The notes beneath the pieces were generated by a model. It worked only from the letters and a program-made list of their open reading frames with translations. It was not told the origin of the DNA and searched no databases. Shown here one piece after another: positions 7,931-16,442 of a stretch of DNA of 30,523 nucleotides. The translations under genes were made by a program, and so were the position numbers. Numbering within the stretch: position 1 is the stretch's first letter; each line of letters begins with the position of its first letter. This DNA comes from CAKZYD01 sp039814715 (lineage in GTDB: Bacteria > Pseudomonadota > Alphaproteobacteria > Sphingomonadales > CAKZYD01): NCBI GenBank assembly GCA_039814715.1, contig JBCCAR010000037.1:1-30523 (forward strand). Reading direction: 5' to 3'.

Positions 7931-8641
7931 ATGGATACGCGATCATCGCCATTGATTGGCCGAGATCAATTTGATGCTTTGAAGCGGGAACACGCAGCGT
8001 CGGGAGGCTGGCAGCGCCGCAAAAGTAAGATAACGCAACTACAGCTGCTCGAAGCAACGGTTGAGTGCATTGTCAATAAAGGCTTTGCCCAAGTGCGAAC
8101 ACGCGACATCGCCGAAGCAGCAGGCTTGTCGCGCGGCGCGATCATGCATCACTTTGCAAATAAGGGTCAGTTGTTTGAAAAGGCGTTGGTTTATGTGCAC
8201 CGCAGACGCTTGGAAGACTATCGCCGCTCTATTGAAGCGCTTGATGGGAACGACAATAGGGCAGAGCGCGGTCTCGAAATTTATTTAGAGCAGCTCAAAT
8301 CGCATTACTTCGTAGCAGCACAGGAATTGCTCATGGCGGCGCGCAGCGATGATGCTTTGGCGAAAATACTGAGCCCGCAGCGCAAAAAGTTTCATACGGA
8401 GTGGGATGCGCTCACGCTGGATTTATTCCCTGAGTGGTCTGACACAGGCCCAGTATTCAGGCTTGTAATGCAGGTGACGCAATTCATGATGGAGGGGATG
8501 GTCATCAACGGGTGGTTTGATGAACCTCCAATTGAGGAAGAGCAGCTGCTGGACTATTTGAAAGCCCGCGTGAGCGCCATACACAGCGCCGCGCATGATC
8601 CCGGCGCCGATGAAGCGGTTAAAACCTATCTCGAAAGCTAA
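7931..8641 (+). CDS. TetR/AcrR-family transcriptional regulator
   Basis: A 236-residue regulator. After an unusual hydrophilic N-terminal extension of about 35 residues comes the TetR DNA-binding domain: QLLEATVECIVNKGF, then the helix-turn-helix TRDIAEAAGLSRGAIMHHF and NKGQLFEKAL. The C-terminal ligand-binding half is helical and not diagnostic. The ATG at 7931 follows GGGGGACGGA; a frame opening at 7823 has no ribosome site and non-family sequence. It is transcribed away from the acyl-CoA ligase and lies 124 bases upstream of the E1-alpha gene on the same strand. It most likely controls one or both, sensing an acyl-CoA or a related intermediate. That role is inferred from position. Confidence 0.92.
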   Translation: MDTRSSPLIGRDQFDALKREHAASGGWQRRKSKITQLQLLEATVECIVNKGFAQVRTRDIAEAAGLSRGAIMHHFANKGQLFEKALVYVHRRRLEDYRRSIEALDGNDNRAERGLEIYLEQLKSHYFVAAQELLMAARSDDALAKILSPQRKKFHTEWDALTLDLFPEWSDTGPVFRLVMQVTQFMMEGMVINGWFDEPPIEEEQLLDYLKARVSAIHSAAHDPGADEAVKTYLES

Positions 8642-8765
8642 GTCGTCTTAAAGTATCCCTGTCAAAATGTATTGGAGCCACGGTCCTTTGGGTAAAGTAA
8701 CTTGCACGCCAAATCACACGGTTAGCGCTGAAGAACACATGACGTTCAGTGCAGAGGATAGATGA

Positions 8766-9737
8766 ATGCAACTCAGCCGCGAGCAGCTTTTAAAGGCCTA
8801 TAAACGGATGCGCACAATCCGTGATTTTGAAGAAAGTGTGAGCGAAGAATTCGCTGGCGGGAACATTCCCGGCTTTTTGCACTTATACGCTGGCCAGGAG
8901 GCCTGCGCCGTTGGCATGTGCGAGACTTTAACAGAAAAGGACGTCATCGGCTCGACCCACCGCGGCCATGGCCACTGCATTGCAAAGGGCTGCGATGTGG
9001 AGGGTATGATGCATGAGATTTTTGGCCGCAAGTCTGGCTTATGCGGCGGCAAAGGCGGCTCCATGCATATCGCAGATTTAGACGTGGGTATGCTTGGCGC
9101 GAATGGCATCGTGGGCGGCAACCCGCCGCTGGCGGTTGGCGCAGCGCTCGCCGCTAAAACGAAAAAAGATGGTTCAGTTGCCGTCTCATTCTCCGGCGAT
9201 GGCTCGTCCAACCAAGGCACCACTTTTGAAGCAATGAACCTTGCAGTTGTGCTTCAGTTGCCGGTGATCTTCGTCATTGAAAACAATGGGTTTGGCGAAG
9301 GCACAGCGGCAAGCTACGCGATTGGTACGAACGATCCTGCTGGCCGTGCAGCAGGCTTTGGCATGCCAGCATCGACCATTGATGGGACTGATTTCTTCAA
9401 AGTCCATGAAGCCAGCCGCGAGGCTGTGGAGCGCGCGCGCTCAGGCGGCGGTCCAACTGCGATCATCATGGAGGCGGTCCGTTTTTATGGCCATTTTGAA
9501 GGTGACCCGCAGCTCTACCGCGGCGACGGCGAGCTCGATGACCTGCGCGAGAACCGTGATTGCCTAAAAATCTTTCGGCAGCGAGTCACCGAAGCGAAAC
9601 TGCTGGAGCATAGTGATCTTGATGCCATCGACGAAGAGGTGGCGGACCAGGTGGCGCAGTATGTTGTCTCCGCCAAAGACGCCGCTTTCCCCACAGAGGC
9701 TGATTTGGAAACCGACGTCTACGTGAAATACCTCTAA
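8766..9737 (+). CDS. acoA: Thiamine-dependent dehydrogenase E1 component, alpha subunit (acetoin dehydrogenase type)
   Basis: A 323-residue E1-alpha subunit of a 2-oxo acid or acetoin dehydrogenase complex. It pairs with the beta subunit to bind thiamine diphosphate and decarboxylate or cleave the substrate. The cofactor motif runs from GDGSSNQG (144-151) to ENN (172-174), and STHRGHGH and GGKGGSMH match the family. The length is that of AcoA/PdhA of the short type. The ATG is preceded by AGAGGA at 8753-8758 with good spacing. It heads a three-gene operon, E1-alpha, E1-beta, E2. The acetoin assignment rests mainly on the hydrolase-type E2 downstream; a different 2-oxo or diketone substrate is possible. 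No E3 (dihydrolipoamide dehydrogenase) is present in the window. Confidence 0.85.
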   Translation: MQLSREQLLKAYKRMRTIRDFEESVSEEFAGGNIPGFLHLYAGQEACAVGMCETLTEKDVIGSTHRGHGHCIAKGCDVEGMMHEIFGRKSGLCGGKGGSMHIADLDVGMLGANGIVGGNPPLAVGAALAAKTKKDGSVAVSFSGDGSSNQGTTFEAMNLAVVLQLPVIFVIENNGFGEGTAASYAIGTNDPAGRAAGFGMPASTIDGTDFFKVHEASREAVERARSGGGPTAIIMEAVRFYGHFEGDPQLYRGDGELDDLRENRDCLKIFRQRVTEAKLLEHSDLDAIDEEVADQVAQYVVSAKDAAFPTEADLETDVYVKYL

Positions 9738-9755
9738 GAAAAAGAGCGCGCTTAA

Positions 9756-10763
9756 ATGCCCAAACAAACCGTTCGTGAAGCGATCAACCAAGCGCTGCGC
9801 CAGGAAATGGCGCGCGATGAGAATGTCATAGTGATTGGCGAGGATGTGTCTGGCGGCGCGGGCAGCGACGGTCAGCGCGATGCTTATGGCGGCGTTTATG
9901 GCGTAACCAAGGGGCTCATTGGCACTTATGGCGAAGAGCGGGTGATTGACACGCCCATTACAGAATCTGCGATCATGGGCGCCGCTGCCGGTGCTGCCCT
10001 GCGAGGCCTTCGTCCGGTGGCTGAACTGATGTTCGTCGATTTTCTTGGCGTGTGTTTTGACCAAATCTACAACCAAGCGGCCAAGTTCCGCTATATGTTT
10101 GGCGGCAAAGCCACGACCCCTATGGTCATCCGCTCCATGATTGGGGCAGGGGTCTCTGCTGCAGCGCAGCACAGCCAGACCCTCTATCCCATGTTCACGA
10201 TGGTGCCGGGCCTTAAAGTGGTACTGCCGTCCAACGCTTATGATGCGAAAGGCTTGCTCATCCAAGCTATCCGCGACGATGATCCAGTGATCTTCCTAGA
10301 GCACAAACTGGTTTACGATACGTCGATGGATGTGCCCGATGAGGCCTATACAATTCCTTTCGGAGAAGCTGCCATTCCGCGCGAAGGCGATGATGTCACC
10401 ATTGTCGCCTTCTCTCACATGGTCAATCACGCGATCACCGTTGCTGACAAGCTCAAGGCAGACGGTATCTCTGTAGAGGTCGTCGATCCGCGTACAACAT
10501 CGCCGCTCGATGAGGATTCTATTCTGGAAAGTGTTGAAAACACTGGTCGCTTGGTTGTGGTTGATGAAAGCCCGCCGCGCTGCAATATGGCGACGGACAT
10601 TGCAGCCCTGGTTGTGAGCCAAGCTTTTGATAGTTTGGAGGCGCCCATTGAGCTGGTGACCTGCGCGCATACGCCTGTGCCGTTCTCGCCAGCGTTAGAG
10701 CAGCTATACCTGCCAACGCCGGAAAAAATCGAAGCCGCGGTTCGTAAGACCTTGAAAGGCTAA
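9756..10763 (+). CDS. acoB: Thiamine-dependent dehydrogenase E1 component, beta subunit (acetoin dehydrogenase type)
   Basis: A 335-residue E1-beta subunit and partner of the preceding gene. It shows VIGEDV near residue 27, GVYGVTKGL, and DTPITESAIMG with the glutamate (about residue 70) that activates thiamine. It continues with VAELMFVDF, the C-terminal transketolase half with VEVVDPRTTSPLD, and VVVDESP. The PPRCNMATDIAALV segment is close to the usual 'gG.gaEiaA' of the family but altered. It starts 18 bases after E1-alpha and ends two bases before the E2 gene, so the three are one transcription unit. Together with E1-alpha it forms the heterotetrameric thiamine enzyme that passes an acyl group to the lipoyl arm of the next protein. 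Confidence 0.87.
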   Translation: MPKQTVREAINQALRQEMARDENVIVIGEDVSGGAGSDGQRDAYGGVYGVTKGLIGTYGEERVIDTPITESAIMGAAAGAALRGLRPVAELMFVDFLGVCFDQIYNQAAKFRYMFGGKATTPMVIRSMIGAGVSAAAQHSQTLYPMFTMVPGLKVVLPSNAYDAKGLLIQAIRDDDPVIFLEHKLVYDTSMDVPDEAYTIPFGEAAIPREGDDVTIVAFSHMVNHAITVADKLKADGISVEVVDPRTTSPLDEDSILESVENTGRLVVVDESPPRCNMATDIAALVVSQAFDSLEAPIELVTCAHTPVPFSPALEQLYLPTPEKIEAAVRKTLKG

Positions 10764-10765
10764 CC

Positions 10766-11863
10766 ATGGCAATCACATCCATCCTCATGCCCAAATGGGG
10801 CCTTGCCATGGAAGAAGGCACCGTCGTTGAATGGCTTAAGTCAGAAGGCGATGTGGTTGCTGAGGGCGATGAGCTTGTCGAAATCGAGACATCAAAAATC
10901 ACCAATGTGATGGAAGCGCAAATGCCAGGCCCGCTGCGCAAGCTTGTCGCGCCCGTTGGGGAAACATTGCCGGTCGGCGCTTTAATAGCAATTCTCGCTG
11001 AAGAAGGTGACAGCGATGCTGATGTCGAGGCTTTTATTGACGACTTTAATGCAAACTTCGTGGTCCAAGCCGCTAGCGGGGACGAGGCGTCCGGCCCAGA
11101 AACAGCTCACGTCGATGGATACGACCTGACATACCAGACTGTTCCTGGCGGCGACGGCGCTCCGGTTATCATGCTCCATGGCTTCGGCGGTGATCGCAAT
11201 AATTGGCTATTTAATCAGGATGCATTGGCCGCAGATAGGGATGTCATCCTTTTAGACCTGCCGGGCCATGGAAGCTCAACAAAAGCGATATCTGACGCAG
11301 GCCTTTCGGCCCTTGCCGCCTTGGTGCTGAACTTTGCCAAAGCCATTGAGGTGAACGCTTTTCACCTGATGGGCCATTCCATGGGCGGCGCGATCGCACT
11401 TGAAGCCGCACGCCAGAACTCGGATACAGTGCTGTCCGTTCTTGGCGTCTGTCCTGCCGGATTAGAAGCCCAGGTCAACAGCGCTTTTATTGATACCTTT
11501 ATTGAGGCAGAGCGCCGCAAGGGCATGAAAGAAGCCGCCCTCCTGTTGTTTGCAGATAAGGACTTGGTGACCCGCGATTTGGTCAATGATCTTTTGAAAT
11601 TTAAGCGCTTAGACGGCGTGGACGCGGCACTTCAAGCTTTGCGAAGCGGTGTTATTGCCGATTGTAACGCAGCGCCGATTCCACTGGGCGACATTAAAGC
11701 GCCCATCTGCGTCATCATCGGCGAACAAGACGAGATCATTGCGCCGCCAGTCAATCTTCCGCCGACTATAGAGGCAGTTCGGCTGCCTGTGGGCCATATG
11801 GCGCATATGGAGGGTGCCGCCGCTGTCAACAAGGCAGCGACAGAGTTCTTCGCGAAGGCTTAA
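10766..11863 (+). CDS. acoC: Lipoyl-domain/alpha-beta-hydrolase fusion, E2 component of acetoin dehydrogenase type
   Basis: A 365-residue protein with two parts. Residues 1-80 are a biotinyl/lipoyl domain with the attachment lysine (about Lys44) in IETSKITN. Residues about 120-365 are an alpha/beta hydrolase with an oxyanion region MLHGFGGDRNNW, nucleophile motif GHSMGG (Ser about 205), an acid in IIGEQDEI and a histidine in VGHMAHMEG. It lacks the HxxxDG acetyltransferase domain and the E1/E3-binding domain of normal E2 proteins. This architecture is known for AcoC of acetoin dehydrogenases, which is why I favour that assignment. It is the last gene of the operon and its TAA interlocks with the stop of the convergent nitrilase-family gene (four shared bases). 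Confidence 0.85.
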   Translation: MAITSILMPKWGLAMEEGTVVEWLKSEGDVVAEGDELVEIETSKITNVMEAQMPGPLRKLVAPVGETLPVGALIAILAEEGDSDADVEAFIDDFNANFVVQAASGDEASGPETAHVDGYDLTYQTVPGGDGAPVIMLHGFGGDRNNWLFNQDALAADRDVILLDLPGHGSSTKAISDAGLSALAALVLNFAKAIEVNAFHLMGHSMGGAIALEAARQNSDTVLSVLGVCPAGLEAQVNSAFIDTFIEAERRKGMKEAALLLFADKDLVTRDLVNDLLKFKRLDGVDAALQALRSGVIADCNAAPIPLGDIKAPICVIIGEQDEIIAPPVNLPPTIEAVRLPVGHMAHMEGAAAVNKAATEFFAKA

Positions 11864-12912
11864 ATTAGCCTCTCTTTGCTGCGCGCAGCGATGACTGAGA
11901 GCTGTGCTTGCTTGAAATAGTCCCTGCTTGGCTTCTTCAGGCTCCCGTCCGCGTCAAGGAGGCCATTTTTGCGTTGCGGCGCCATCGTCTCATAATAATC
12001 GGCAACCATGTCGAGGCGCTGGCGTGCAAGAAAATTACTCATGCCAGGCCGGCGGCGCTTACGCCGTAGTGCATGGATGTCAATTTCTGCATTGGCGACC
12101 ATGCTTTCGCCTGTGTTGGCCTCAGCGACGACGGTGCCTGACATGTCAACAACAGCGGAATTGCCTGCAGCTGCCATTTCAGGAAATCCTGAATCATAAA
12201 TCCCAGCGGTATTGGACGACACCACATAGGCCATGTTTTCCATCGCCCGGGCGCGCCTGGCCAGCTGCTTGGGCGTTTCGGTGGGGCTGCCGACCTCGCT
12301 GGAGGAATGGCAAATCACCTCCGCGCCGCCAATCGCCATCGCGCGGGTGATTTCAGGATAGAGAATTTCCTCTGATGCGACGCAGGCCAGGCGGCCAATC
12401 TCGGTCTCCACAACCGGGAATACATCTTTGATGTCATAGACTTCCAAATACCGGTCCCAAATGTCATGGGGTGTTGGCGCGAACATGGAGTTGAGCCGCC
12501 GGTAACGAAGGATCACATTGCCGCTTGGGGCGATGATAAAGCTGGTTTGAAAGTACAGGTCTGGAAAATGCGGATCGGCTTCATAGGCGTTGCCAGATAA
12601 AAAAATGTCCAGCTCCTGCGCGAGTTTGCCAAGCGCCTCATATTCAGGGCCATCCATCTCAAGCGCGGCTTTATCGCGCCAAGCGGGGATTGTCTCGCCA
12701 AGCGGGTAGCTAGTGAGAAAATACTCAGGCAGCACAATCAATCGCATGTCCGGGCCGACAAAGAGCTTTGATTGCAGCAGCTTGCCTTTCAGGCCCGCAA
12801 TTACCTTTTGCATATGCGCCGCGCTTTCTTCTCGCGAGGACATGGCGTTCACAGCATGGCAAGGCGCTTGATAGGCCATTGCGTAATAGCTGTCTTCTTT
12901 GAGAGATGTCAT
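11860..12912 (-). CDS. Carbon-nitrogen hydrolase (nitrilase superfamily)
   Basis: A 350-residue nitrilase-superfamily hydrolase, which would cleave an amide, carbamoyl or nitrile bond. The glutamate is at residue 63 in LPEYFLTSYP and the cysteine at about 177 in LACVASEEILYPE, followed by RAMAIGGAEVI as usual. The position where the catalytic lysine is expected reads YRRLN, that is arginine 139 rather than YRK. This may be a real substitution or an alignment shift. The C-terminal extension after about residue 280 is longer than in minimal family members. It diverges from the MDR oxidoreductase over 64 bases and converges on acoC. No strong ribosome site precedes the ATG at 12910-12912; an ATG at residue 12 is an alternative. 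Confidence 0.88.
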   Translation of the reverse strand: MTSLKEDSYYAMAYQAPCHAVNAMSSREESAAHMQKVIAGLKGKLLQSKLFVGPDMRLIVLPEYFLTSYPLGETIPAWRDKAALEMDGPEYEALGKLAQELDIFLSGNAYEADPHFPDLYFQTSFIIAPSGNVILRYRRLNSMFAPTPHDIWDRYLEVYDIKDVFPVVETEIGRLACVASEEILYPEITRAMAIGGAEVICHSSSEVGSPTETPKQLARRARAMENMAYVVSSNTAGIYDSGFPEMAAAGNSAVVDMSGTVVAEANTGESMVANAEIDIHALRRKRRRPGMSNFLARQRLDMVADYYETMAPQRKNGLLDADGSLKKPSRDYFKQAQLSVIAARSKERLI

Positions 12913-12976
12913 TGGCGGGCGGTATCCTGTGGTTTAAGCGCTAAAGAATGTAGCTCAATAAGAAGCGGGGAAGATC

Positions 12977-13969
12977 ATGTCTTTAAGAAAAGTCATTCTG
13001 GCATCAAAACCTGAAGGTGTGCCGCAGATCGACCATTTTTCGCTCGTCCCAGATACCTTGCCTGAATTGCATGGCGATATGGTGCATGTTGAGGTGCTGT
13101 TTTTGTCGCTTGATCCTTATATGCGCGGGAAGATTTCAGGCCGCCATATGACGGCGCCCATTCATCCCGGCGATGATATGGATGGAGAGTGTGTGGCGCG
13201 CGTTTTGGAAAGTCAGCATACGGACTTTGCGCCCGGCGACGTCGTTATTGGAATGCTTGGCTGGCGCGAAGAGGCCGTTGTGCTTGGAGCGTCGCTTAAG
13301 AAAATTGAGACGCATAACCTCTCACCCTCGTTTGCGTTGGGCGTATTGGGTATGCCTGGGTTGACCGCTTATGCTGGCGCTTTGCGCTTGGCGGACCTAC
13401 GCCGCGGTATGACGGCGGTTGTCTCCTCTGCTGCGGGCCCTGTTGGTTCTAGCGTCGCGCAGCTGGCCCGCATGAAAGGGTGCCGCGTGGTTGGCATTGC
13501 AGGGACGGATGGCAAATGCGCTTGGCTCAAAGACGCGGCACAGCTTGATCACACCATCAACTACAAGACTGAAGACTTGCGCGATGGCCTCGACAGGACC
13601 TGCCCAGACGGCATTGATTATTATTTCGACAATGTGGGCGGCGATATGCTGCAGGCTGTGATGGAGCGCCTTGCGCTCGGCGCCCAGGTCGTTTTATGCG
13701 GCCTGATGAGCCAGTATAACGACGCCGGTACGCCGCCGGGTCCCAATCCGGCCTTCATCATCAAATCCAGAGCCACCGTGCGCGGGCTGGTCGTCTACGA
13801 CCACCAGGAATTCGCTCAGGAAGCTGCTGCTGAGATCGCAAGTCTTATCGCAGCAGACCGCTTTGCGGTTAAAGAAGATGTCACAACGGGCCTCGATAAG
13901 GCGCCAGAGGCCTTCGTGCGCCTTATGAGCGGCGAGACATTTGGTAAAACTCTTGTGAAAATACGCTAA
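12977..13969 (+). CDS. NADP-dependent MDR oxidoreductase (CurA / leukotriene B4 dehydrogenase type)
   Basis: A 330-residue zinc-free medium-chain reductase. It has the family opening 'RKVILASKPEGVPQ..HF', SLDPYMRGKIS near residue 45, GMPGLTAYAGAL, and the cofactor-binding stretch VSSAAGPVGSSVAQLARMKG followed by VGIAGTDGK. It has no zinc-site cysteines. Relatives reduce alpha,beta-unsaturated ketones or aldehydes with NADPH. The ATG is preceded by GCGGGGAAG. It diverges from the nitrilase-family gene and is followed by recQ after 42 bases; the latter is probably unrelated. With the acyl-CoA ligase, SDR and thiamine enzyme nearby it may contribute to one catabolic pathway, which is inferred from clustering. 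Confidence 0.92.
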   Translation: MSLRKVILASKPEGVPQIDHFSLVPDTLPELHGDMVHVEVLFLSLDPYMRGKISGRHMTAPIHPGDDMDGECVARVLESQHTDFAPGDVVIGMLGWREEAVVLGASLKKIETHNLSPSFALGVLGMPGLTAYAGALRLADLRRGMTAVVSSAAGPVGSSVAQLARMKGCRVVGIAGTDGKCAWLKDAAQLDHTINYKTEDLRDGLDRTCPDGIDYYFDNVGGDMLQAVMERLALGAQVVLCGLMSQYNDAGTPPGPNPAFIIKSRATVRGLVVYDHQEFAQEAAAEIASLIAADRFAVKEDVTTGLDKAPEAFVRLMSGETFGKTLVKIR

Positions 13970-14011
13970 ACCCATTGGCTCTTTGGGCCGTTTGCCACTA
14001 CACCTAGGGGT

Positions 14012-15811
14012 ATGTGGGGACAATCAGATACACCGCAGAGCATCTTAAAAACTGTCTTTGGCTATGACGCTTTTCGCGGGCATCAGGCAGCGGTTATTGA
14101 CGCCGTGGTGCGCGGGGAGCATGCCGCCATCATCATGCCCACCGGCGCTGGCAAGTCGCTGTGTTACCAAATTCCAGCAGTGTTGCGGCAGGGCACGGCT
14201 GTCGTTGTCTCCCCGCTGATTGCGCTGATGGATGATCAAGTTGCTGCTGCGCACGCCGTTGGCATTAAAGCTGCGGCGCTAAACTCATCTATGCCGCATC
14301 AAGCGCAGATCGAAGCGGAAGAAGCCCTACGCTCTGGGGATTTAGACCTCCTCTTCGTAGCGCCTGAGCGCGCCAATTTGCCGGGCTTTCATCGGTTGCT
14401 GCTTGCAAGTGAAGTCGCCTTGTTCGCCATTGATGAAGCGCACTGTGTAAGTGAATGGGGGCATGATTTCCGGCCTGATTATCGCCAGCTTGGCCAGCTC
14501 TGCGATGCCTTTCCCGGCGTGCCGCGCATTGCGCTTACTGCGACAGCAGATGAACGCACAAGGCTCGATATTCTTGAACAGCTTGCGATCCCTGCAAGCC
14601 AGCTGTTCGTCTCAGGCTTTGACCGCGATAATATCTTTTACGATGTGGCGCTTAAAAACAGCCCGTCCGACCAGCTCAAGGCTTTTTTGAAGACACAAGC
14701 TGAGGGCTGCGCTGGCATTGTCTATTGCCAGACCCGCAACAAAACCGAGGAAATTGCCGCCGCCTTAGAGCGCGCAGGCTACCACGCAATTGCTTACCAC
14801 GCGGGCCTAGAAGGTGAAGAGCGAAGCCGCCGCCAAGCCCGTTTCCTGCGCGAAGATGGCCTCATCATGGTCGCCACAGTCGCCTTTGGCATGGGCATCA
14901 ATAAGCCCGACGTGCGCTTCGTTGTTCACATGGGCTTGCCCAAATCCATTGAAGCCTACTACCAAGAAACCGGCCGCGCGGGGCGCGACGGCCTTCCTGC
15001 CCACGCGCTCATGCTGTGGGGGGCGCAAGATATCGTCCAGGCGCGCTGGTTCATCCAGCAGTCTGGCGCGCCTGACGCGCAAAAAGCTGTGGAGTTGGCC
15101 CGCTTGCAAACCCTGGTCGATTACTGCGAAACCCTCGAATGCCGCCGCATACCGCTGCTCACGTATTTCGGCGATGACTACCAGGGCCCCTGCAACACCT
15201 GCGACACTTGCCTCGCCCCGCCCGAGCAGGAGGATGTGACAGACGCCATGCGCAAATTGCTTTCCGCCGTCTACCGCACGGAGCAACGCTTTGGCCTGCA
15301 CTATGTGGTGGCCGTGCTGCGCGGCGAAGGCGATGAGAAAATTAGCCGGTTTGGCCATGACACGCTGGGTGTATTCGGCCTTGGAAAAGACGTTCCAAAA
15401 GCTGAGTGGCTTGACCTGGGAAAACTCGCCCAAACCAAAGGCTACCTCGAAGAAGGCGAACACCGCGCCCAGCGCCTCACCAATGCCGCGCGCCCAGTGC
15501 TTAAGGGCGAAGAACAGGTCTTCCAGCGCAAAGAACGCGTACGCAAGGGGGCTGCCAAGGCGAAGAAAAAACGCAGCGCCGCCATCGACCTGCCGCCCGA
15601 AGCGCGGCAGGTGTTCGACCGCTTGCGCGCCTGGCGGTCACAGCAGGCGAAAGCCCAAGCCGTACCCGCGTATGTCATATTTCCTGATGCAACACTCAAG
15701 GCAATCGCGCTGCACTGCCCGCTCAACGAGGCTGAATTACTTCAGATCAGTGGGGTCGGTCAGAAAAAAGTGGAGCGATTTGGGCATGAGGTGTTGGCTT
15801 TGATTCATTAA
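14012..15811 (+). CDS. recQ: ATP-dependent DNA helicase RecQ
   Basis: A 599-residue superfamily 2 helicase with 3'-5' polarity, acting in recombination and fork repair. The order is: RecA-like domain 1 with Walker A PTGAGKS (about 43-49) and IDEAHCVSEWGHDFRP (DEAH 141-144), then domain 2 with AYHAGL and VATVAFGMGINKPDVRFV and QETGRAGRDG. A zinc-binding region follows with CETLECRR and CNTCDTC, then a winged-helix RQC region, a basic lysine/arginine-rich linker near 500, and a C-terminal HRDC domain ending LLQISGVGQKKVERFG. All parts of a full-length RecQ are present. The start ATG has AGGGG almost adjacent to it, an odd spacing, but the N terminus QSILKTVFGYDAFRGHQ fits the family. Confidence 0.96.
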   Translation: MWGQSDTPQSILKTVFGYDAFRGHQAAVIDAVVRGEHAAIIMPTGAGKSLCYQIPAVLRQGTAVVVSPLIALMDDQVAAAHAVGIKAAALNSSMPHQAQIEAEEALRSGDLDLLFVAPERANLPGFHRLLLASEVALFAIDEAHCVSEWGHDFRPDYRQLGQLCDAFPGVPRIALTATADERTRLDILEQLAIPASQLFVSGFDRDNIFYDVALKNSPSDQLKAFLKTQAEGCAGIVYCQTRNKTEEIAAALERAGYHAIAYHAGLEGEERSRRQARFLREDGLIMVATVAFGMGINKPDVRFVVHMGLPKSIEAYYQETGRAGRDGLPAHALMLWGAQDIVQARWFIQQSGAPDAQKAVELARLQTLVDYCETLECRRIPLLTYFGDDYQGPCNTCDTCLAPPEQEDVTDAMRKLLSAVYRTEQRFGLHYVVAVLRGEGDEKISRFGHDTLGVFGLGKDVPKAEWLDLGKLAQTKGYLEEGEHRAQRLTNAARPVLKGEEQVFQRKERVRKGAAKAKKKRSAAIDLPPEARQVFDRLRAWRSQQAKAQAVPAYVIFPDATLKAIALHCPLNEAELLQISGVGQKKVERFGHEVLALIH

Positions 15812-15979
15812 AAGAACTGGATCATATCGCCATATAAAAGCGCTGGAATACTTCGGCGCGTCTGATCTCATTCCAGCAGCGTCCGTTTTATCTAGACGTC
15901 AAACTGGTTTTTTTGCACACTCTTGGAAAGTAGTACACAAGAGGGAGTGCGAACAATTACTGAACGTAATTACGAACGG

Positions 15980-16435
15980 ATGACAAAGGCGGAAGTGATT
16001 GCCGCCCAACGGGCCTGGGCAAAATATGTAACGGATCAAGATGTTGAAAATCTATTGGGCCTTTACGATTTTGGCGGTGCAGATGAACCACTGTTGTTCA
16101 AGCCAACCTTGGCGGATGTTATCCGTCTAGATCGCGCAGGCGCACGGTCATACTTCGTTGGCGGCGACCCAGAGTTTCCAAATGACGATGGGTTTCTTAA
16201 ACGCGGGTGGAAGAGTGTTGAATTTCAAAGCGCTGCCGGCCCCGTTTTAAAAGCTGGGGGCTTGGGATATAAAGACATGGGACACTATACCTTTGTCGAC
16301 GGCGGTGGTAATGCGACGCGGGCAGATTATACTTTCGCGTATCATAAGCTGAATGGAGCGGTGTTAATCTCGCTCCACCATTCATCGCTCACCTGGCTTC
16401 CACCAGTCGAGCCCTCAAAAGCGAAAAAGGCGTGA
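15980..16435 (+). CDS. NTF2-like / CaMKII-association-type protein of unknown function
   Basis: A small protein of about 151 residues with the features of an NTF2-like cone fold: an N-terminal helix KAEVIAAQRAWAKYV, then LFKPTLADVIRLDR and ARSYFVGG, and a C-terminal strand pattern with ADYTFAYHKLNGAVLISLHHSSL. The LFKPT..IR..R..ARSYFVG pattern recalls bacterial proteins of the CaMKII-association family, some mislabelled phosphoribosyl-AMP cyclohydrolases. The start is uncertain. ATG 15980 gives the domain cleanly but has a weak ribosome site. TTG 15923 adds 19 residues. A strong GAGGGAG at 15941-15947 would best suit the ATT at 15956. The function is unknown. It ends seven bases from the stop of the convergent FAD oxidase. 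Confidence 0.75.
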   Translation: MTKAEVIAAQRAWAKYVTDQDVENLLGLYDFGGADEPLLFKPTLADVIRLDRAGARSYFVGGDPEFPNDDGFLKRGWKSVEFQSAAGPVLKAGGLGYKDMGHYTFVDGGGNATRADYTFAYHKLNGAVLISLHHSSLTWLPPVEPSKAKKA

Positions 16436-16442
16436 CGGGCTT

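Noticed and set aside
9564..10265. 233-codon minus-strand frame across the E1 genes
   Set aside because: Histidine-rich antisense shadow of the E1-alpha/E1-beta genes, which have clear motifs on the plus strand.
15842..15889. Inverted repeat GCTGGAAT/ATTCCAGC after recQ as a terminator
   Set aside because: The loop is 20 bases and the following T run is only four bases and nine bases away from the stem; too weak to call.
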